Positions 17,036-25,457 of a DNA stretch of 63,291 bases are shown here, piece after piece. Origin of the DNA: Vulcanimicrobiota bacterium (GTDB lineage Bacteria; Vulcanimicrobiota; Vulcanimicrobiia; Vulcanimicrobiales; Vulcanimicrobiaceae); assembly GCA_003164495.1 (NCBI GenBank), contig PLTN01000229.1:101069-164359 (forward strand). The letters run 5' to 3'. The position numbers and the translations under genes are program-made. The stretch's first letter is position 1. Each line of letters begins with the position of its first letter. Below the pieces are notes generated by a model that had not been told where the DNA came from, did no database searches, and saw nothing but the letters and a program-made list of their open reading frames with translations.

Positions 17036-18873
17036 TGGACCTGCGCGTTGCGATCACCGGTCACGTCGACCACGGTAAGTCCACGCTCATCGGCCGGCTG
17101 CTGTACGATACCGGCAGCCTGGCCGACGGCAGAGCCGAAGAGATCATTGCCTCGAGCGAACGGCGCGGGCTCGCCGTTGAGTGGTCATTCGCGGTCGATG
17201 CGGCGCAAGAAGAGCGGGACCAGGCGATCACGATCGAAACGACGCGCGTCTGGATGCACTACGGCGGACGGCGCATCGTGATCATCGATACCCCCGGTCA
17301 CCGCGAGTTCATCCGTAACATGATGAGCGGTGCGGCCGACGCCGACGCCGGCATTCTCGTGATCGACGCGCTCGAAGGAATCGCCGATCAAACCTATCGT
17401 CACGCCTATCTGCTGCGCTTGCTCGACGTGCCGGAGATCATCGTCGCGGTCAACAAGATCGACGCGGTCGACAATCCGGAGGAGCGTTTCGCGCAGATCA
17501 GCCGCGACATCCGTTCGGTGCTCGAGACCGCCGGTAAACCGCTGCGCGCGATCGTTCCGCTCTCGGCCCGCGACGGCGACAACGTCGTCAACCGCTCGGA
17601 GCGCACGGCTTGGTACGCCGGCCCGACGTTGATCGACGTGCTCGTCTCGCTGCATCCGGTCGCACCGCTGGCCGATCGTCCGCTGCGCTTCGAAGTGGCG
17701 GACGTCTATCGCTTCAGCGACGAAGAGCGCATCTCGGTCGGGAACGTCGTGGCCGGAACGATCGCGCCCGGCGATCGCGTGCGCATCGCCCCCAGCGGCG
17801 CGACCACACGCGTGCGCGGCATCAAACGTTGGCCCGAAGATCCTTCGCCGGCGCTGGCGGGCCAAGCCGTCGGGCTCACCTTCGACGATCCGGTGTTCAT
17901 CGACCGCGGCGACATCGTCACGCACGCCGACCGTCCGCCGCTCGCGGCGACCTCGTCGTTCGACGGCGTGTTCTTCTGGCTTTCGGATGCACCGCCGCGC
18001 GTCGGTGAGACGCTGGCGATCAAGATCGCCCGCGCCGAAGTTGCGGTGACGGTCGTCGGCATCGACGAGACGATCGACCTCGGCATTCTCGACAAAGTCC
18101 AGCCCGACGAGTCATCGAAGCATTCGGCGTTTGCGCTGCGCCTGCGCGCGGCGCGCACGGTTGCGGCGGAAACGGGAGCGCGCTGCGTGCTGTTGCGCAA
18201 CGGCGAGGTCGTCGGCGGCGGTAAACTTTCCACCGTCGAGGCGGCGAGTTCGCGCCCCGACAACGTCGTGCCGCAAGGTCATCTGATCTCGAGCGAGACG
18301 CGCGCGCACCGCAACGGCTATCGCGGTTTGGTCGCATGGCTCACCGGTTTGCCGGGGAGCGGCAAGTCGACGATCGCGATGGCGGTCGAGCGCGAGCTCT
18401 TCGCACGCGGCTATTTCGTCTACGTGCTCGACGGCGACAACGTGCGTTCGGGGCTCAATCGCGATCTCGGTTTCACGCGCGAAGGACGTCAGGAGAACAT
18501 CCGGCGCGTCGGTGAGGTAGCGGCGCTGTTCGCCGATGCCGGGGCAATCGTCATCACCGGCACGATCTCACCACATGCGGCCGATCGGGCCACGGCGCGC
18601 GCCGCCGCGGCGCTCGGGGCGTTTCACGAGATCTACGTGCGGGCGAGCGTCGATACGTGCGCGACGCGCGACGTCAAGGGGCACTACGCGAAGGCGCGCG
18701 CCGGCGAATTGCCCGACTTCACCGGCGTATCGGCGCCCTATGAGGAGCCCGAGCATCCCGACTTAGTCGTCGACACCAACGCCTCGACGATCGAAGCCAG
18801 CGTGTCGTCGGTCGTCGAGTACCTCATCCGCGCGGCGACCGCGCGGGAAGCGCTACTCAGCTACTCTATCTAG
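17035..18873 (+). CDS. cysNC: Bifunctional sulfate adenylyltransferase subunit 1 / adenylylsulfate kinase (CysN-CysC fusion)
   Basis: 612 residues. The N-terminal GTPase has GHVDHGKST (residues 8-16), DTPGH and NKID, then elongation-factor-like beta-barrel domains to about residue 420. The C-terminal APS kinase starts around LVAWLTGLPGSGKST, with DGDNVRSGLNRDLGF and YAKARAGELPDFTGVSAPYEEPEHPD. The kinase makes PAPS, although the cysH product has the cluster cysteines of an APS reductase, so PAPS may serve other sulfotransfer or act as a buffer. The stop TAG at 18871-18873 touches a 49-bp repeat. Confidence 0.94.
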   Translation: MDLRVAITGHVDHGKSTLIGRLLYDTGSLADGRAEEIIASSERRGLAVEWSFAVDAAQEERDQAITIETTRVWMHYGGRRIVIIDTPGHREFIRNMMSGAADADAGILVIDALEGIADQTYRHAYLLRLLDVPEIIVAVNKIDAVDNPEERFAQISRDIRSVLETAGKPLRAIVPLSARDGDNVVNRSERTAWYAGPTLIDVLVSLHPVAPLADRPLRFEVADVYRFSDEERISVGNVVAGTIAPGDRVRIAPSGATTRVRGIKRWPEDPSPALAGQAVGLTFDDPVFIDRGDIVTHADRPPLAATSSFDGVFFWLSDAPPRVGETLAIKIARAEVAVTVVGIDETIDLGILDKVQPDESSKHSAFALRLRAARTVAAETGARCVLLRNGEVVGGGKLSTVEAASSRPDNVVPQGHLISSETRAHRNGYRGLVAWLTGLPGSGKSTIAMAVERELFARGYFVYVLDGDNVRSGLNRDLGFTREGRQENIRRVGEVAALFADAGAIVITGTISPHAADRATARAAAALGAFHEIYVRASVDTCATRDVKGHYAKARAGELPDFTGVSAPYEEPEHPDLVVDTNASTIEASVSSVVEYLIRAATAREALLSYSI

Positions 18874-18921
18874 GCGGCTTGGGCGCAGCCCAAACGCAAC
18901 GGATTCACGGAACGTGAATCC
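18873..18921. repeat. 49-bp twin-palindrome repeat, copy 1 (convergent gene end)
   Basis: Two adjacent palindromes: TTGGGC/GCCCAA around a CGCA-type loop, then GGATTCAC/GTGAATCC around GGAAC. A second copy at 28314-28362 is the reverse complement and differs at only two positions. Both copies lie between convergent genes and touch their stop codons, so they may act as two-way terminators or be a mobile REP-like family. Confidence 0.85.
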
Positions 18922-19100
18922 TAGTGGCGGTGGATGACGTCTTCGGCCCGGGCGACGCCCGAGCCGACGGCGGCTTCCGTGCGCGTGACCAGGCTCACGA
19001 TCCAACGGATCGTGGCGATCACGCCGACCACCGCGAAGGCGAAGATCACGAAGAACGCCCACAGCGCGAAGTGGATCAGGTGGCCGAGGAACTCTTCCAT
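18921..19100 (-). CDS. Small membrane protein, 59 aa
   Basis: An ORF starting MEEFLGHLIHFALWAFFVIFAF with one or two hydrophobic segments (about residues 8-40) and a soluble C-terminal tail ending VARAEDVIHRH. The start ATG at 19098-19100 is preceded by CGGGGCTCCC and no strong ribosome site. Its TAG overlaps the last base of the 49-bp repeat. I do not recognise a family. It is a plausible single-pass inner-membrane peptide, supported by the clean hydrophobic pattern and the position of its stop. Confidence 0.55.
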   Translation of the reverse strand: MEEFLGHLIHFALWAFFVIFAFAVVGVIATIRWIVSLVTRTEAAVGSGVARAEDVIHRH

Positions 19101-19159
19101 GGGAGCCCCGTTGCGGTGCTGAAAAACGGAACCCTGCGCACCGGGTCGAATATTCGGCC

Positions 19160-19369
19160 ATGGCCGTTAACGCCGTCAACACCAGCCAGCCGTACGAAAT
19201 TCCGCCGCCGTTGCCGTACAGCGCCGAGCAGAATGCGCCCGCTCCCAAGGCACCGCCGGGAAGCGAAGGGCATCAGGGCGGCGACATTACAAGCCAGCTC
19301 GTGAAGGGCAATCCGGGCGGCGTTGGCGCCGGCTTTGGCCTCGGGGTTGCGCTGGACGCGAGCACGTAG
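19160..19369 (+). CDS. Small Pro/Gly-rich hypothetical protein, 69 aa
   Basis: Begins MAVNAVNTSQPYEIPPPLPYSAEQ, is low in charge and rich in Pro, Gly and Ala, with no signal peptide. The ATG has no visible ribosome site and follows a perfect palindrome, CGAATATTCG (19148-19157), which overlaps where a promoter -10 would lie. It is two bases from the next small gene, so they form a pair. The composition resembles the N-terminal half of the FlaG-like protein at 29490-29885, so a motility link is possible but unproven. Confidence 0.5.
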   Translation: MAVNAVNTSQPYEIPPPLPYSAEQNAPAPKAPPGSEGHQGGDITSQLVKGNPGGVGAGFGLGVALDAST

Positions 19370-19371
19370 CG

Positions 19372-19572
19372 ATGGTTCAGAACCTCGTCCTGAACAACTC
19401 GGACTTCAACTTCAGCGCCCAGTCCGATCAGATCCGGCAGAGCTTCGATCAGACGAAGGTCGTGCCGACCCCGGGCACCGATGCCGCGGTTCTCGCGAAG
19501 GAACGCGGACAGCTCGAGTCCGGCGCGCTCACGCAGGCCGGCAGCGGGATCAACGTCGAGTATTCCGCCTAA
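19372..19572 (+). CDS. Small hypothetical protein, 66 aa
   Basis: Begins MVQNLVLNNSDFNFSAQSDQIRQSFDQ and ends with a Gly/Ser tail. It is a polar protein with no hydrophobic segment. It directly follows the 69-aa gene, with a two-base gap, and converges on the FAD-domain gene, overlapping its stop by 23 bases. No family recognised. Confidence 0.5.
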   Translation: MVQNLVLNNSDFNFSAQSDQIRQSFDQTKVVPTPGTDAAVLAKERGQLESGALTQAGSGINVEYSA

Positions 19573-20362
19573 CCGCCGGCGTCGGCGGTCGCGAAGCGTC
19601 GTACGCCTCTTTTAACGCCGAGAGCACGAGCGGAATGATCGTGCGCCGCAGGACGTTCGTCTTTTCGTCGTCGCCGCGGAACGCATCGGCGGCATGTCTC
19701 GCCGCGCTCGCAAACGTGCCTTTGGCGATCATCGTGCCGGCTAACGGATCGGCCACGGCGGCGAGCGGAACCGGCGACGCGCCGTCGAGCATGTAGGAAA
19801 CGGTCGCCGTTCCGATGCGGTGCACGCCGGAAAGCACGAGCGCGACGAACACGCGCAGCTCGAACGTTGCCACGCCGTCGCGGCGGCGAATGCGGCGGTC
19901 CGCGAACGAGACCTTCGGCAATTCGGCCTTCAAGGTGACCGCGAGCGGAATCTCATTGGGCGGCAGTTCACGCGTCGCGAGCGCGTCGAGACCGGTGACG
20001 CGCGTCGCGCCCATGCCGGCGATGATGACCTTTGCGCCGAGCGCGCCCAGCCGGAAGCGTGCGGCATCCGGCCCGAACGGCGAATTGCCCAGCGCGCTGC
20101 GAATCAGCGGTTCTTGCGCGACGCGGTCGATGTCGGCGAAAGCGCCGATCTGCAGTCCGTGACGGTCGCTTTGAATCTCGCGAAAATCGGGGACATCGGC
20201 AACATCGACGATGAAGCCCTCGCCTTCGCCGGGATACTCGAGGCCGAGAAAACCGCTTTTCCCGGCGCGCCAGCGGATGCGTCCGCGATGCACGAACGCG
20301 AGGCCGAGGGCTTCACGCAAATGACGCGGACGAGCAACCTTCGTCGCTTCCATTGACCACAT
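19550..20362 (-). CDS. CoxM/XdhB-like FAD-binding domain protein (stand-alone, possibly degenerate)
   Basis: 270 residues. The start ARPRHLREALGLA, the block DVADVPDFREIQSDRHGLQIGAFADIDRVAQ and the C-terminal SALKEAYD resemble the flavin subunit of molybdenum hydroxylases (xanthine or CO dehydrogenase). The usual FAD-binding glycine-rich AGGTDL motif is replaced by a stretch reading RAGKSGFLGL. No molybdopterin or iron-sulfur subunit gene is adjacent. It may have lost cofactor binding or serve a different partner. The start could be ATG 20362 or 20353. Confidence 0.6.
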   Translation of the reverse strand: MWSMEATKVARPRHLREALGLAFVHRGRIRWRAGKSGFLGLEYPGEGEGFIVDVADVPDFREIQSDRHGLQIGAFADIDRVAQEPLIRSALGNSPFGPDAARFRLGALGAKVIIAGMGATRVTGLDALATRELPPNEIPLAVTLKAELPKVSFADRRIRRRDGVATFELRVFVALVLSGVHRIGTATVSYMLDGASPVPLAAVADPLAGTMIAKGTFASAARHAADAFRGDDEKTNVLRRTIIPLVLSALKEAYDASRPPTPAVRRNTRR

Positions 20363-20390
20363 CGTTCAACGCGAGGCATGCGCTGACCCA

Positions 20391-21434
20391 GTGCGCACGT
20401 CGAAAGGTACGAAGCGGCGCGGCAGCGGACCTCACGGCGTGAGCGGTAGCGAGGTGACGGTTCCCGGCGCGAGCGACCTCGGCGACGGCATCGCGCAGAT
20501 CCGCTTGCCGATGGCGGGCAATCCGTTGCGCTACATCAACGGCTACGTGGTCGAGGACGAGGGCGGCCTCACCCTCGTCGATTGCGGTTGGAAAGCCGGC
20601 GACGTCCTCGCGGCGCTGCACGCGGGCCTGCACGAATTGGGCCATGACCTTTCCGGCGTGCAGCGGATCCTGATCACGCACCATCACTTCGACCACTACG
20701 GCCTCGCCGCAACCCTGCGCCGCGCCGGCGTGCCCGAGCTGCTGATGCACGAGCGCGATTGGGAGATCGCGCAGCACTTCGCGGCGACGCACAAAGAGGA
20801 CGACCGGGCCAGCGACGCGTGGCTCGAGCGCAACGGTTTCGTGCCGTCCGACGCGGGCGACGAGGGCTTTGCGGGCCGCTGGGAGATCATGGAGCCGACG
20901 GCGCTCGTCGCCGACGGCGAGCGCGTCGGGCGGCTCGAAGCCGTGTGGACGCCGGGTCATTCGCCCGGGCACCTGTGTTTCGCCGACGCGCGCAGCGGCC
21001 GGCTCTTGACCGGCGACCACGTGCTCGACCCGATCACCCCGCACGTCGGGTTGTGGCGCGATCGCGATGCCGACCCGATCGGCGACTACCTAGCCTCGCT
21101 GGAAAAAGTGCGCGGGCGCGGACCGGCCGGGGCATTGCCGGCCCATGGCGAGCCGTTTGCGGACCTCGACCGGCGGGTCGGAGAGCTCATCGCGCACACG
21201 CTCGGGCGCGAAGCGCAGATCGTGGGGGTCTTGGCCGCCGGTACCGCCAGCGCCGGCGCGATCGCGGAACGACTGCCCTGGACGCGACGCAATCGCACGT
21301 TCGAAAGCCTTGGGGCTTGGCACCAGCAATTCGCGGTTTCCGAGACGATCGCGCACCTGCGTCACCTCTTCGTTAATGGGCGCATTACACTCGCGTCCGG
21401 GCCGGACCCGATTCGTTACACTCCCGCCGCATGA
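20391..21434 (+). CDS. MBL-fold metallo-hydrolase
   Basis: 347 residues (start GTG 20391, a later GTG possible). Metal ligands are in LITHHHFDHYGL, TPGHSPGHLCF and TGDHVLDPITPH, giving the usual binuclear zinc site. The C-terminal part (from about residue 265, AQIVGVLAAGTASAGAIAERLPWTRRNRTFESL) looks like a winged helix, as in LACTB2-type enzymes. The substrate is unknown. Its TGA overlaps the ATG of a 26-codon ORF, which in turn overlaps the HD-GYP gene. Confidence 0.85.
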   Translation: MRTSKGTKRRGSGPHGVSGSEVTVPGASDLGDGIAQIRLPMAGNPLRYINGYVVEDEGGLTLVDCGWKAGDVLAALHAGLHELGHDLSGVQRILITHHHFDHYGLAATLRRAGVPELLMHERDWEIAQHFAATHKEDDRASDAWLERNGFVPSDAGDEGFAGRWEIMEPTALVADGERVGRLEAVWTPGHSPGHLCFADARSGRLLTGDHVLDPITPHVGLWRDRDADPIGDYLASLEKVRGRGPAGALPAHGEPFADLDRRVGELIAHTLGREAQIVGVLAAGTASAGAIAERLPWTRRNRTFESLGAWHQQFAVSETIAHLRHLFVNGRITLASGPDPIRYTPAA

Positions 21435-21511
21435 ACGCCGAAGGAGCAGCAGATCAGGCGACTAATGCGACCGCTTTAATGGTGGCTTACCGGGTGATCC
21501 AATGGACGTAA
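21431..21511 (+). CDS. Candidate 26-aa ORF linking the hydrolase and HD-GYP genes
   Basis: A 26-codon reading frame (MNAEGAADQATNATALM...) that starts ATGA on the hydrolase stop and ends TAATG on the ATG of the next gene. The exact tiling on both sides is what translationally coupled genes look like. An internal GAAGGAG could serve the next start only at a distance. It may be a coupling peptide rather than a functional protein, or chance. Confidence 0.4.
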   Translation: MNAEGAADQATNATALMVAYRVIQWT

Positions 21512-22557
21512 TGACCATCCTCGTGCTCGAAGAGACCGAGGCGGATTTACCGCACCATCAGCGCATTCTGGAGACGATTCCCGGCGTACGGTTGGGGCTT
21601 TTCGCCGATCCGGCCGCGGCCACCAAGATCTACGTCGACCAGAAGATCGACGTGCTGGTGGTCGACGACGGGATCGCCGACGGCGGCCTGGCCTTCCTCA
21701 AGCAGGTCCATTTGCTGTCGGGGCGCCGCGACGTGCCGGTCATCTTGCTGGTCGCCAACGGCGACAAAGAAGTCCGGCGCGCGGCCTACGAGTACGGCGT
21801 CTACAACGTGATCGAGAAGCCGATCGACCCGGCGTCGTACCTGTGCATCGCCCGTAACGCGCTCTCCATGCAAGTGATGCGGCGGAACGATGCCAACAAC
21901 ACGACCGCCGTCGTCGAACAGATGAAGACCGTCGTCGCGCAAGTCGAGGAGCGCGAGATCCAGCTGATCTACGGCTTGCTGCACACCGCCAACATGGTCG
22001 ACCCCGCGCTCTCACGCCGGATGGTCAAGGTCGCCGGCATCGCCGCAAAGATCGCCCACCGGGCGACCGCCATCGGGCACGAGGAAGCCCGGCGCTTCGG
22101 CATCGCGGCGCGTGTCTACGACATCGGGATGCTCGCGCTCCCCGGCCCGGTGCGCGAGCGGCGCACGGAACTCAATCCGGCGGACGCCGCGCGGCTTCTC
22201 GGCCCGCACGTCGAACGTTCGGGAGAAGTGTTTGCCAAGGAAAAGACCGGCCTGGTCGAGCTCGCCGCGATTATCGCGCGCCAGCATCACGAGCGCTTCG
22301 ACGGCCGCGGCTATCCCGACGGTCTCGAAAAGCATGCGATCTCGATCTACGCGCAGCTCGTGTTCGTGGCCGAGACCTTCAACGACGCGGTGACGACCGG
22401 ACCGCCGGGATCGAGTCGCACTGCGCCGCTCTCCGAAGTCCAGGCGATGGCGTACATCGACCGGCAGTCCGGCACGACCTTCGATCCTGAAGTCGTCGAG
22501 GGGTTACGACTGATGCTGGAGTCGCCGATCGATCCGCTGTTGTCGGCAAAAGTGTAG
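21511..22557 (+). CDS. Response-regulator-like HD-GYP domain protein with altered HD motif
   Basis: About 348 residues. Residues 1-120 form a receiver-like domain (MTILVLEE, LVVDDGIADGG) that keeps an acidic patch. Residues about 150-300 are an HD-GYP domain with intact HHERFDGRGYP. The first metal motif normally reading HDIGK is YDIGM, so a key His and Lys are missing and cyclic-di-GMP phosphodiesterase activity may be lost, leaving a binding or scaffolding role. The ATG at 21511 (TAATG) is preferred; ATG 21502 is the alternative. It is coupled to the membrane protein gene downstream by TAGTG. Confidence 0.8.
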   Translation: MTILVLEETEADLPHHQRILETIPGVRLGLFADPAAATKIYVDQKIDVLVVDDGIADGGLAFLKQVHLLSGRRDVPVILLVANGDKEVRRAAYEYGVYNVIEKPIDPASYLCIARNALSMQVMRRNDANNTTAVVEQMKTVVAQVEEREIQLIYGLLHTANMVDPALSRRMVKVAGIAAKIAHRATAIGHEEARRFGIAARVYDIGMLALPGPVRERRTELNPADAARLLGPHVERSGEVFAKEKTGLVELAAIIARQHHERFDGRGYPDGLEKHAISIYAQLVFVAETFNDAVTTGPPGSSRTAPLSEVQAMAYIDRQSGTTFDPEVVEGLRLMLESPIDPLLSAKV

Positions 22558-23027
22558 TGACCCCGCTCATCGCCGCGATCGCGCTGGCCGCGTTGCTGCT
22601 GATGATCGGGATCGAACTCGCGGTCCTGCGCAGCCGCAAGCGCCCGCCGAAACGCTACGTTCATCGGCACGCACGGCGTCAGCCGCTGCTCGAAGATCGC
22701 ATGCGCGGCGCGCTCGACGAACCGCAGGCCCAGTACGGCGAAGTGTTCACCAGCTACATGATCTGGAAGCGCGATCAGGAGACGCGCATGGAGCTGTTCA
22801 CGGGCGATCCGTGGCTACAGCTCAACGAGTTCACGCGCTCGATCGTGGTGCGTCACATCTGGCGCGCGCTGGAGAAACTCGCCAAGGGTTCGGTCGTCGT
22901 CATCGATCGGCCGCCGCAAGAGTGGTCGGCGCAAGTCGACAAGACGTTCGACGATCGCGGGATCGATCCGTGGGGCGAAGCGGTACCGCCTCCGCCCGCG
23001 GCCCCGCAATTCGTCAAGGATCGCTAG
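22557..23027 (+). CDS. Membrane-anchored hypothetical protein, 156 aa
   Basis: An N-terminal hydrophobic helix (MTPLIAAIALAALLLMIGIELAVL, about residues 1-24) is followed by a basic patch (RSRKRPPKRYVHRHARR) and a soluble domain containing LEDRMRGALDEPQAQYGEVF and ending in a Pro-rich tail. GTG at 22557 overlaps the HD-GYP stop (TAGTG), so the two are co-translated and the membrane protein may be the regulator's partner. No family recognised. Confidence 0.65.
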   Translation: MTPLIAAIALAALLLMIGIELAVLRSRKRPPKRYVHRHARRQPLLEDRMRGALDEPQAQYGEVFTSYMIWKRDQETRMELFTGDPWLQLNEFTRSIVVRHIWRALEKLAKGSVVVIDRPPQEWSAQVDKTFDDRGIDPWGEAVPPPPAAPQFVKDR

Positions 23028-23028
23028 C

Positions 23029-24042
23029 TTACCAGTTGAGGCTTTCGGGAACGAAGAGTTCGTCGAGGCCGACGATGCGCTTGGCGAGGCCCTGTTCGTA
23101 ATCGTAGCGCGCGATCGTTTCCAATTCGCGCCGTGAGGAAACGACGCCGTACGGAATCGGGTCGCGCGTGAGCGCCGCGCGCGCATCGGCGTCGAGCAAA
23201 CCGGTGGCAACGAACGGCTCGACGTTGCCGTCGCGGTCGGCGTTGATCGAGTCCTTCGCCTTAACGAACGCATCGTAGAGGCTCTTCGCCACCCAGGGTT
23301 CGCGTTCGTAGAGCGAGCGGCGCATGACGACCGTGTGATTGATCGGAAACATGCCGGTCTTCGCGTAGTAGCGCTTAGCTTCGCTCACCGGATCGGGAAA
23401 CAACGGAACGATGTCGTTGCGGCCTTCGAGGTCGACCGAGCTGCGGTCGACGAGGTTGCCGTCGGTGATGTAGAGGACGGTTGCGTCGAGCTCGCCCTTG
23501 ATCATCATCTCACCCATGTTGGTCGAAGGCGGGATGTAATGGAATTCGACGCCGGGCGGTGCCGTGAAACCCGTGGAGCCGCCGTGGCTCTTCTCCGGCG
23601 TGCGCTCCATGTACCACACGTTGTCCTTCGGCTGCACGCCGAATTCATCGGCGAATATTCCCCGGCTCCATACCGCCCACGTCTGTTGATACTCGGGAAC
23701 GCCGATGCGAATGCCGCGGAGATCGCTCGGCTTCGTGATGTTCGCACCCTTGCGCACCAGCACCGAGGTGTGGAAGAAGTGGCGCATCGTGAAGACCGGG
23801 ATCCCGATCCACTCGGTGGGCGCCGTCGAGGTCGCTATGCAGAGCGACGAAACCGACATCTCCGACACGTCGAACTCGGAGAACTTGAGCTGACGCCAGA
23901 ACAGCTCGGAGGCGTGACAGGTGCTCGGCAGCAGGCGGATGCCTTCGGCTTGGATTTCGCCGGACAGCATCGGCGCGGTGCGGGCGTTGTGCATCAGCGC
24001 CATGCTCAGTTCGAGCGGTTTGGTTTCGGTTGCAGCACTCAC
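23029..24042 (-). CDS. 4,5-dihydroxyphthalate decarboxylase-like / periplasmic-binding-fold protein
   Basis: About 337 residues from GTG 24042 (AAAGGGAG upstream). The sequence ELSMALMHNARTAPMLSGEIQAEGIRL, FDVSEMSVSSL, IGIPVFTMRHFFHTSVLVRKGANITKPSDLRGIRIGVPEYQQT is the family usually annotated as 4,5-dihydroxyphthalate decarboxylase, a type II binding-protein fold. No signal peptide is seen. It could be the enzyme or a cytoplasmic solute-binding protein. It lies behind an MFS exporter and a VOC protein on the same strand, so it is part of that catabolic operon. Confidence 0.8.
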   Translation of the reverse strand: MSAATETKPLELSMALMHNARTAPMLSGEIQAEGIRLLPSTCHASELFWRQLKFSEFDVSEMSVSSLCIATSTAPTEWIGIPVFTMRHFFHTSVLVRKGANITKPSDLRGIRIGVPEYQQTWAVWSRGIFADEFGVQPKDNVWYMERTPEKSHGGSTGFTAPPGVEFHYIPPSTNMGEMMIKGELDATVLYITDGNLVDRSSVDLEGRNDIVPLFPDPVSEAKRYYAKTGMFPINHTVVMRRSLYEREPWVAKSLYDAFVKAKDSINADRDGNVEPFVATGLLDADARAALTRDPIPYGVVSSRRELETIARYDYEQGLAKRIVGLDELFVPESLNW

Positions 24043-24061
24043 TTGGGCGGTGTACTCCCTT

Positions 24062-25381
24062 TTAGCTCCACGGTCCCGCGCGCTCGCGACGCAGTTCGCG
24101 CACCGATTCGATGCGCAGGGTGCTGATCGCCATCGCGACGAGGGCGAGTCCAACCGACACCCAGAGGGCTGCGCGAACCTCGCCGCTGCCGGTCCCCCCG
24201 CCGGCGCTGAATATCAGCGCGGCCAACGCAACGCCCGTCGTCATGCCGGTCATGCGGGCGGTGGTCGTCAAACCGGTGATCGCGCCACTGCGATGGCGCG
24301 GAGCTGCGCCGACCATCGCCCGCAAGTTGGGCGTGACGAACAGCGCAAAACCCGCGCCGCCGAGCGCGGTGCGCCAGACGATGTCGAACGTCGCCGGATG
24401 TTCCGGCACGATGGCGAGCAGCGCCATCGAAGCCGCGAAGATCCCGAGTCCGACGGCGCCGAGGATGCCGGCGTGGTAGCGGTCGGCGAGCCGTCCGGCG
24501 ACGACCGCGACCAAGGCCGAGCCGACCGGAAACGGCGTCATCAAGAAGCCGGTCTGGGCGGCGGCGTAGCCCAGCGAGTGAAAGTAGAACGGCAGCGCGA
24601 TCAGGGCCGCGTTCAACCCGATGAACGCCGTGAACGACGCCATCAGGGAGAGCCGGATGATGCGGATCTGTAGTAGATCGATCGCGATGAACGGCACTTC
24701 GAGCGCGCTTTGCCGGCGCACGACGATCGTGCCGAGGATGAACGCGCCGGCCACCTCGATGCCGAAGAAGATCGTGTTTGCCGGCGCGCGCAGCTGATCG
24801 AGTCCGGTGATGAAGAGCGCCAGCGCCGCGCCGCTGAAGAGCGCGCTGAACCAGTCGAAGCGATGCGTCGCACGCGGCATCTCCGGCAGCCGCCCGCTGA
24901 GCGCCAGCGAGAGCAGCGCGAACGGAACGTTGATCCAAAAGAGCAACGGCCACGTGCCGAAGGTCAGAATGAGCCCGCCGATCGCCGGTCCGGCGGCGGT
25001 CGACACCGACACGATCAGGCTCTGGATGCCGATCGCGATGCCCAGCATCGAGCGCGGGAAGGCAAAGCGCGTGATCGGCTGCGAGGTCGCGAGGATCGCG
25101 GCGGCGCCGATGCCTTGAAAACAGCGCGCCGCAACGAGCACGTTGAGGCTGTGGGAGAGCGCGCACGCGATCGAACCGGCGATGAAGATCACGATGCCGG
25201 TGCGATAGATGCGCGCGAAGCCGCCGATGTCGCCGTAGGTCGAGAGGGGCACGATCAGCATCGTTTGCGCCAAGGCGAATGCATTGACGACCCACACTAC
25301 GGCGCTCGAACTCACGCTGAGGTTGCCGGCGATCGTCGGCAGCGCGACGTTCATGATCGTGCCGTCGAGAACGCTCAACAC
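24062..25381 (-). CDS. MFS drug-resistance-type transporter (DHA2/EmrB-like)
   Basis: At least 439 residues and about 12-14 membrane helices, with the motifs LDGTIMNVALPTIAGNL, YRTGIVIFIAGSIACALSHSLNVLVAARCFQGIGAAAILATSQPI and GPAIGGLIL of the drug:H+ antiporter family. The first helix continues upstream of the GTG at 25381, and no ATG, GTG or TTG exists there. An in-frame CTG at 25456, right after the upstream gene's stop, would add 25 residues. The start is therefore unresolved. It exports an unknown compound, possibly linked to the neighbouring enzymes. Confidence 0.85.
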   Translation of the reverse strand: MLSVLDGTIMNVALPTIAGNLSVSSSAVVWVVNAFALAQTMLIVPLSTYGDIGGFARIYRTGIVIFIAGSIACALSHSLNVLVAARCFQGIGAAAILATSQPITRFAFPRSMLGIAIGIQSLIVSVSTAAGPAIGGLILTFGTWPLLFWINVPFALLSLALSGRLPEMPRATHRFDWFSALFSGAALALFITGLDQLRAPANTIFFGIEVAGAFILGTIVVRRQSALEVPFIAIDLLQIRIIRLSLMASFTAFIGLNAALIALPFYFHSLGYAAAQTGFLMTPFPVGSALVAVVAGRLADRYHAGILGAVGLGIFAASMALLAIVPEHPATFDIVWRTALGGAGFALFVTPNLRAMVGAAPRHRSGAITGLTTTARMTGMTTGVALAALIFSAGGGTGSGEVRAALWVSVGLALVAMAISTLRIESVRELRRERAGPWS

Positions 25382-25457
25382 CGTCGTGATGCCGACGGTG
25401 AAGACGACGATCCGTTGCCGCCCGACCGGGAGGCCTTCGCCGTATTCGACGCTCAGA

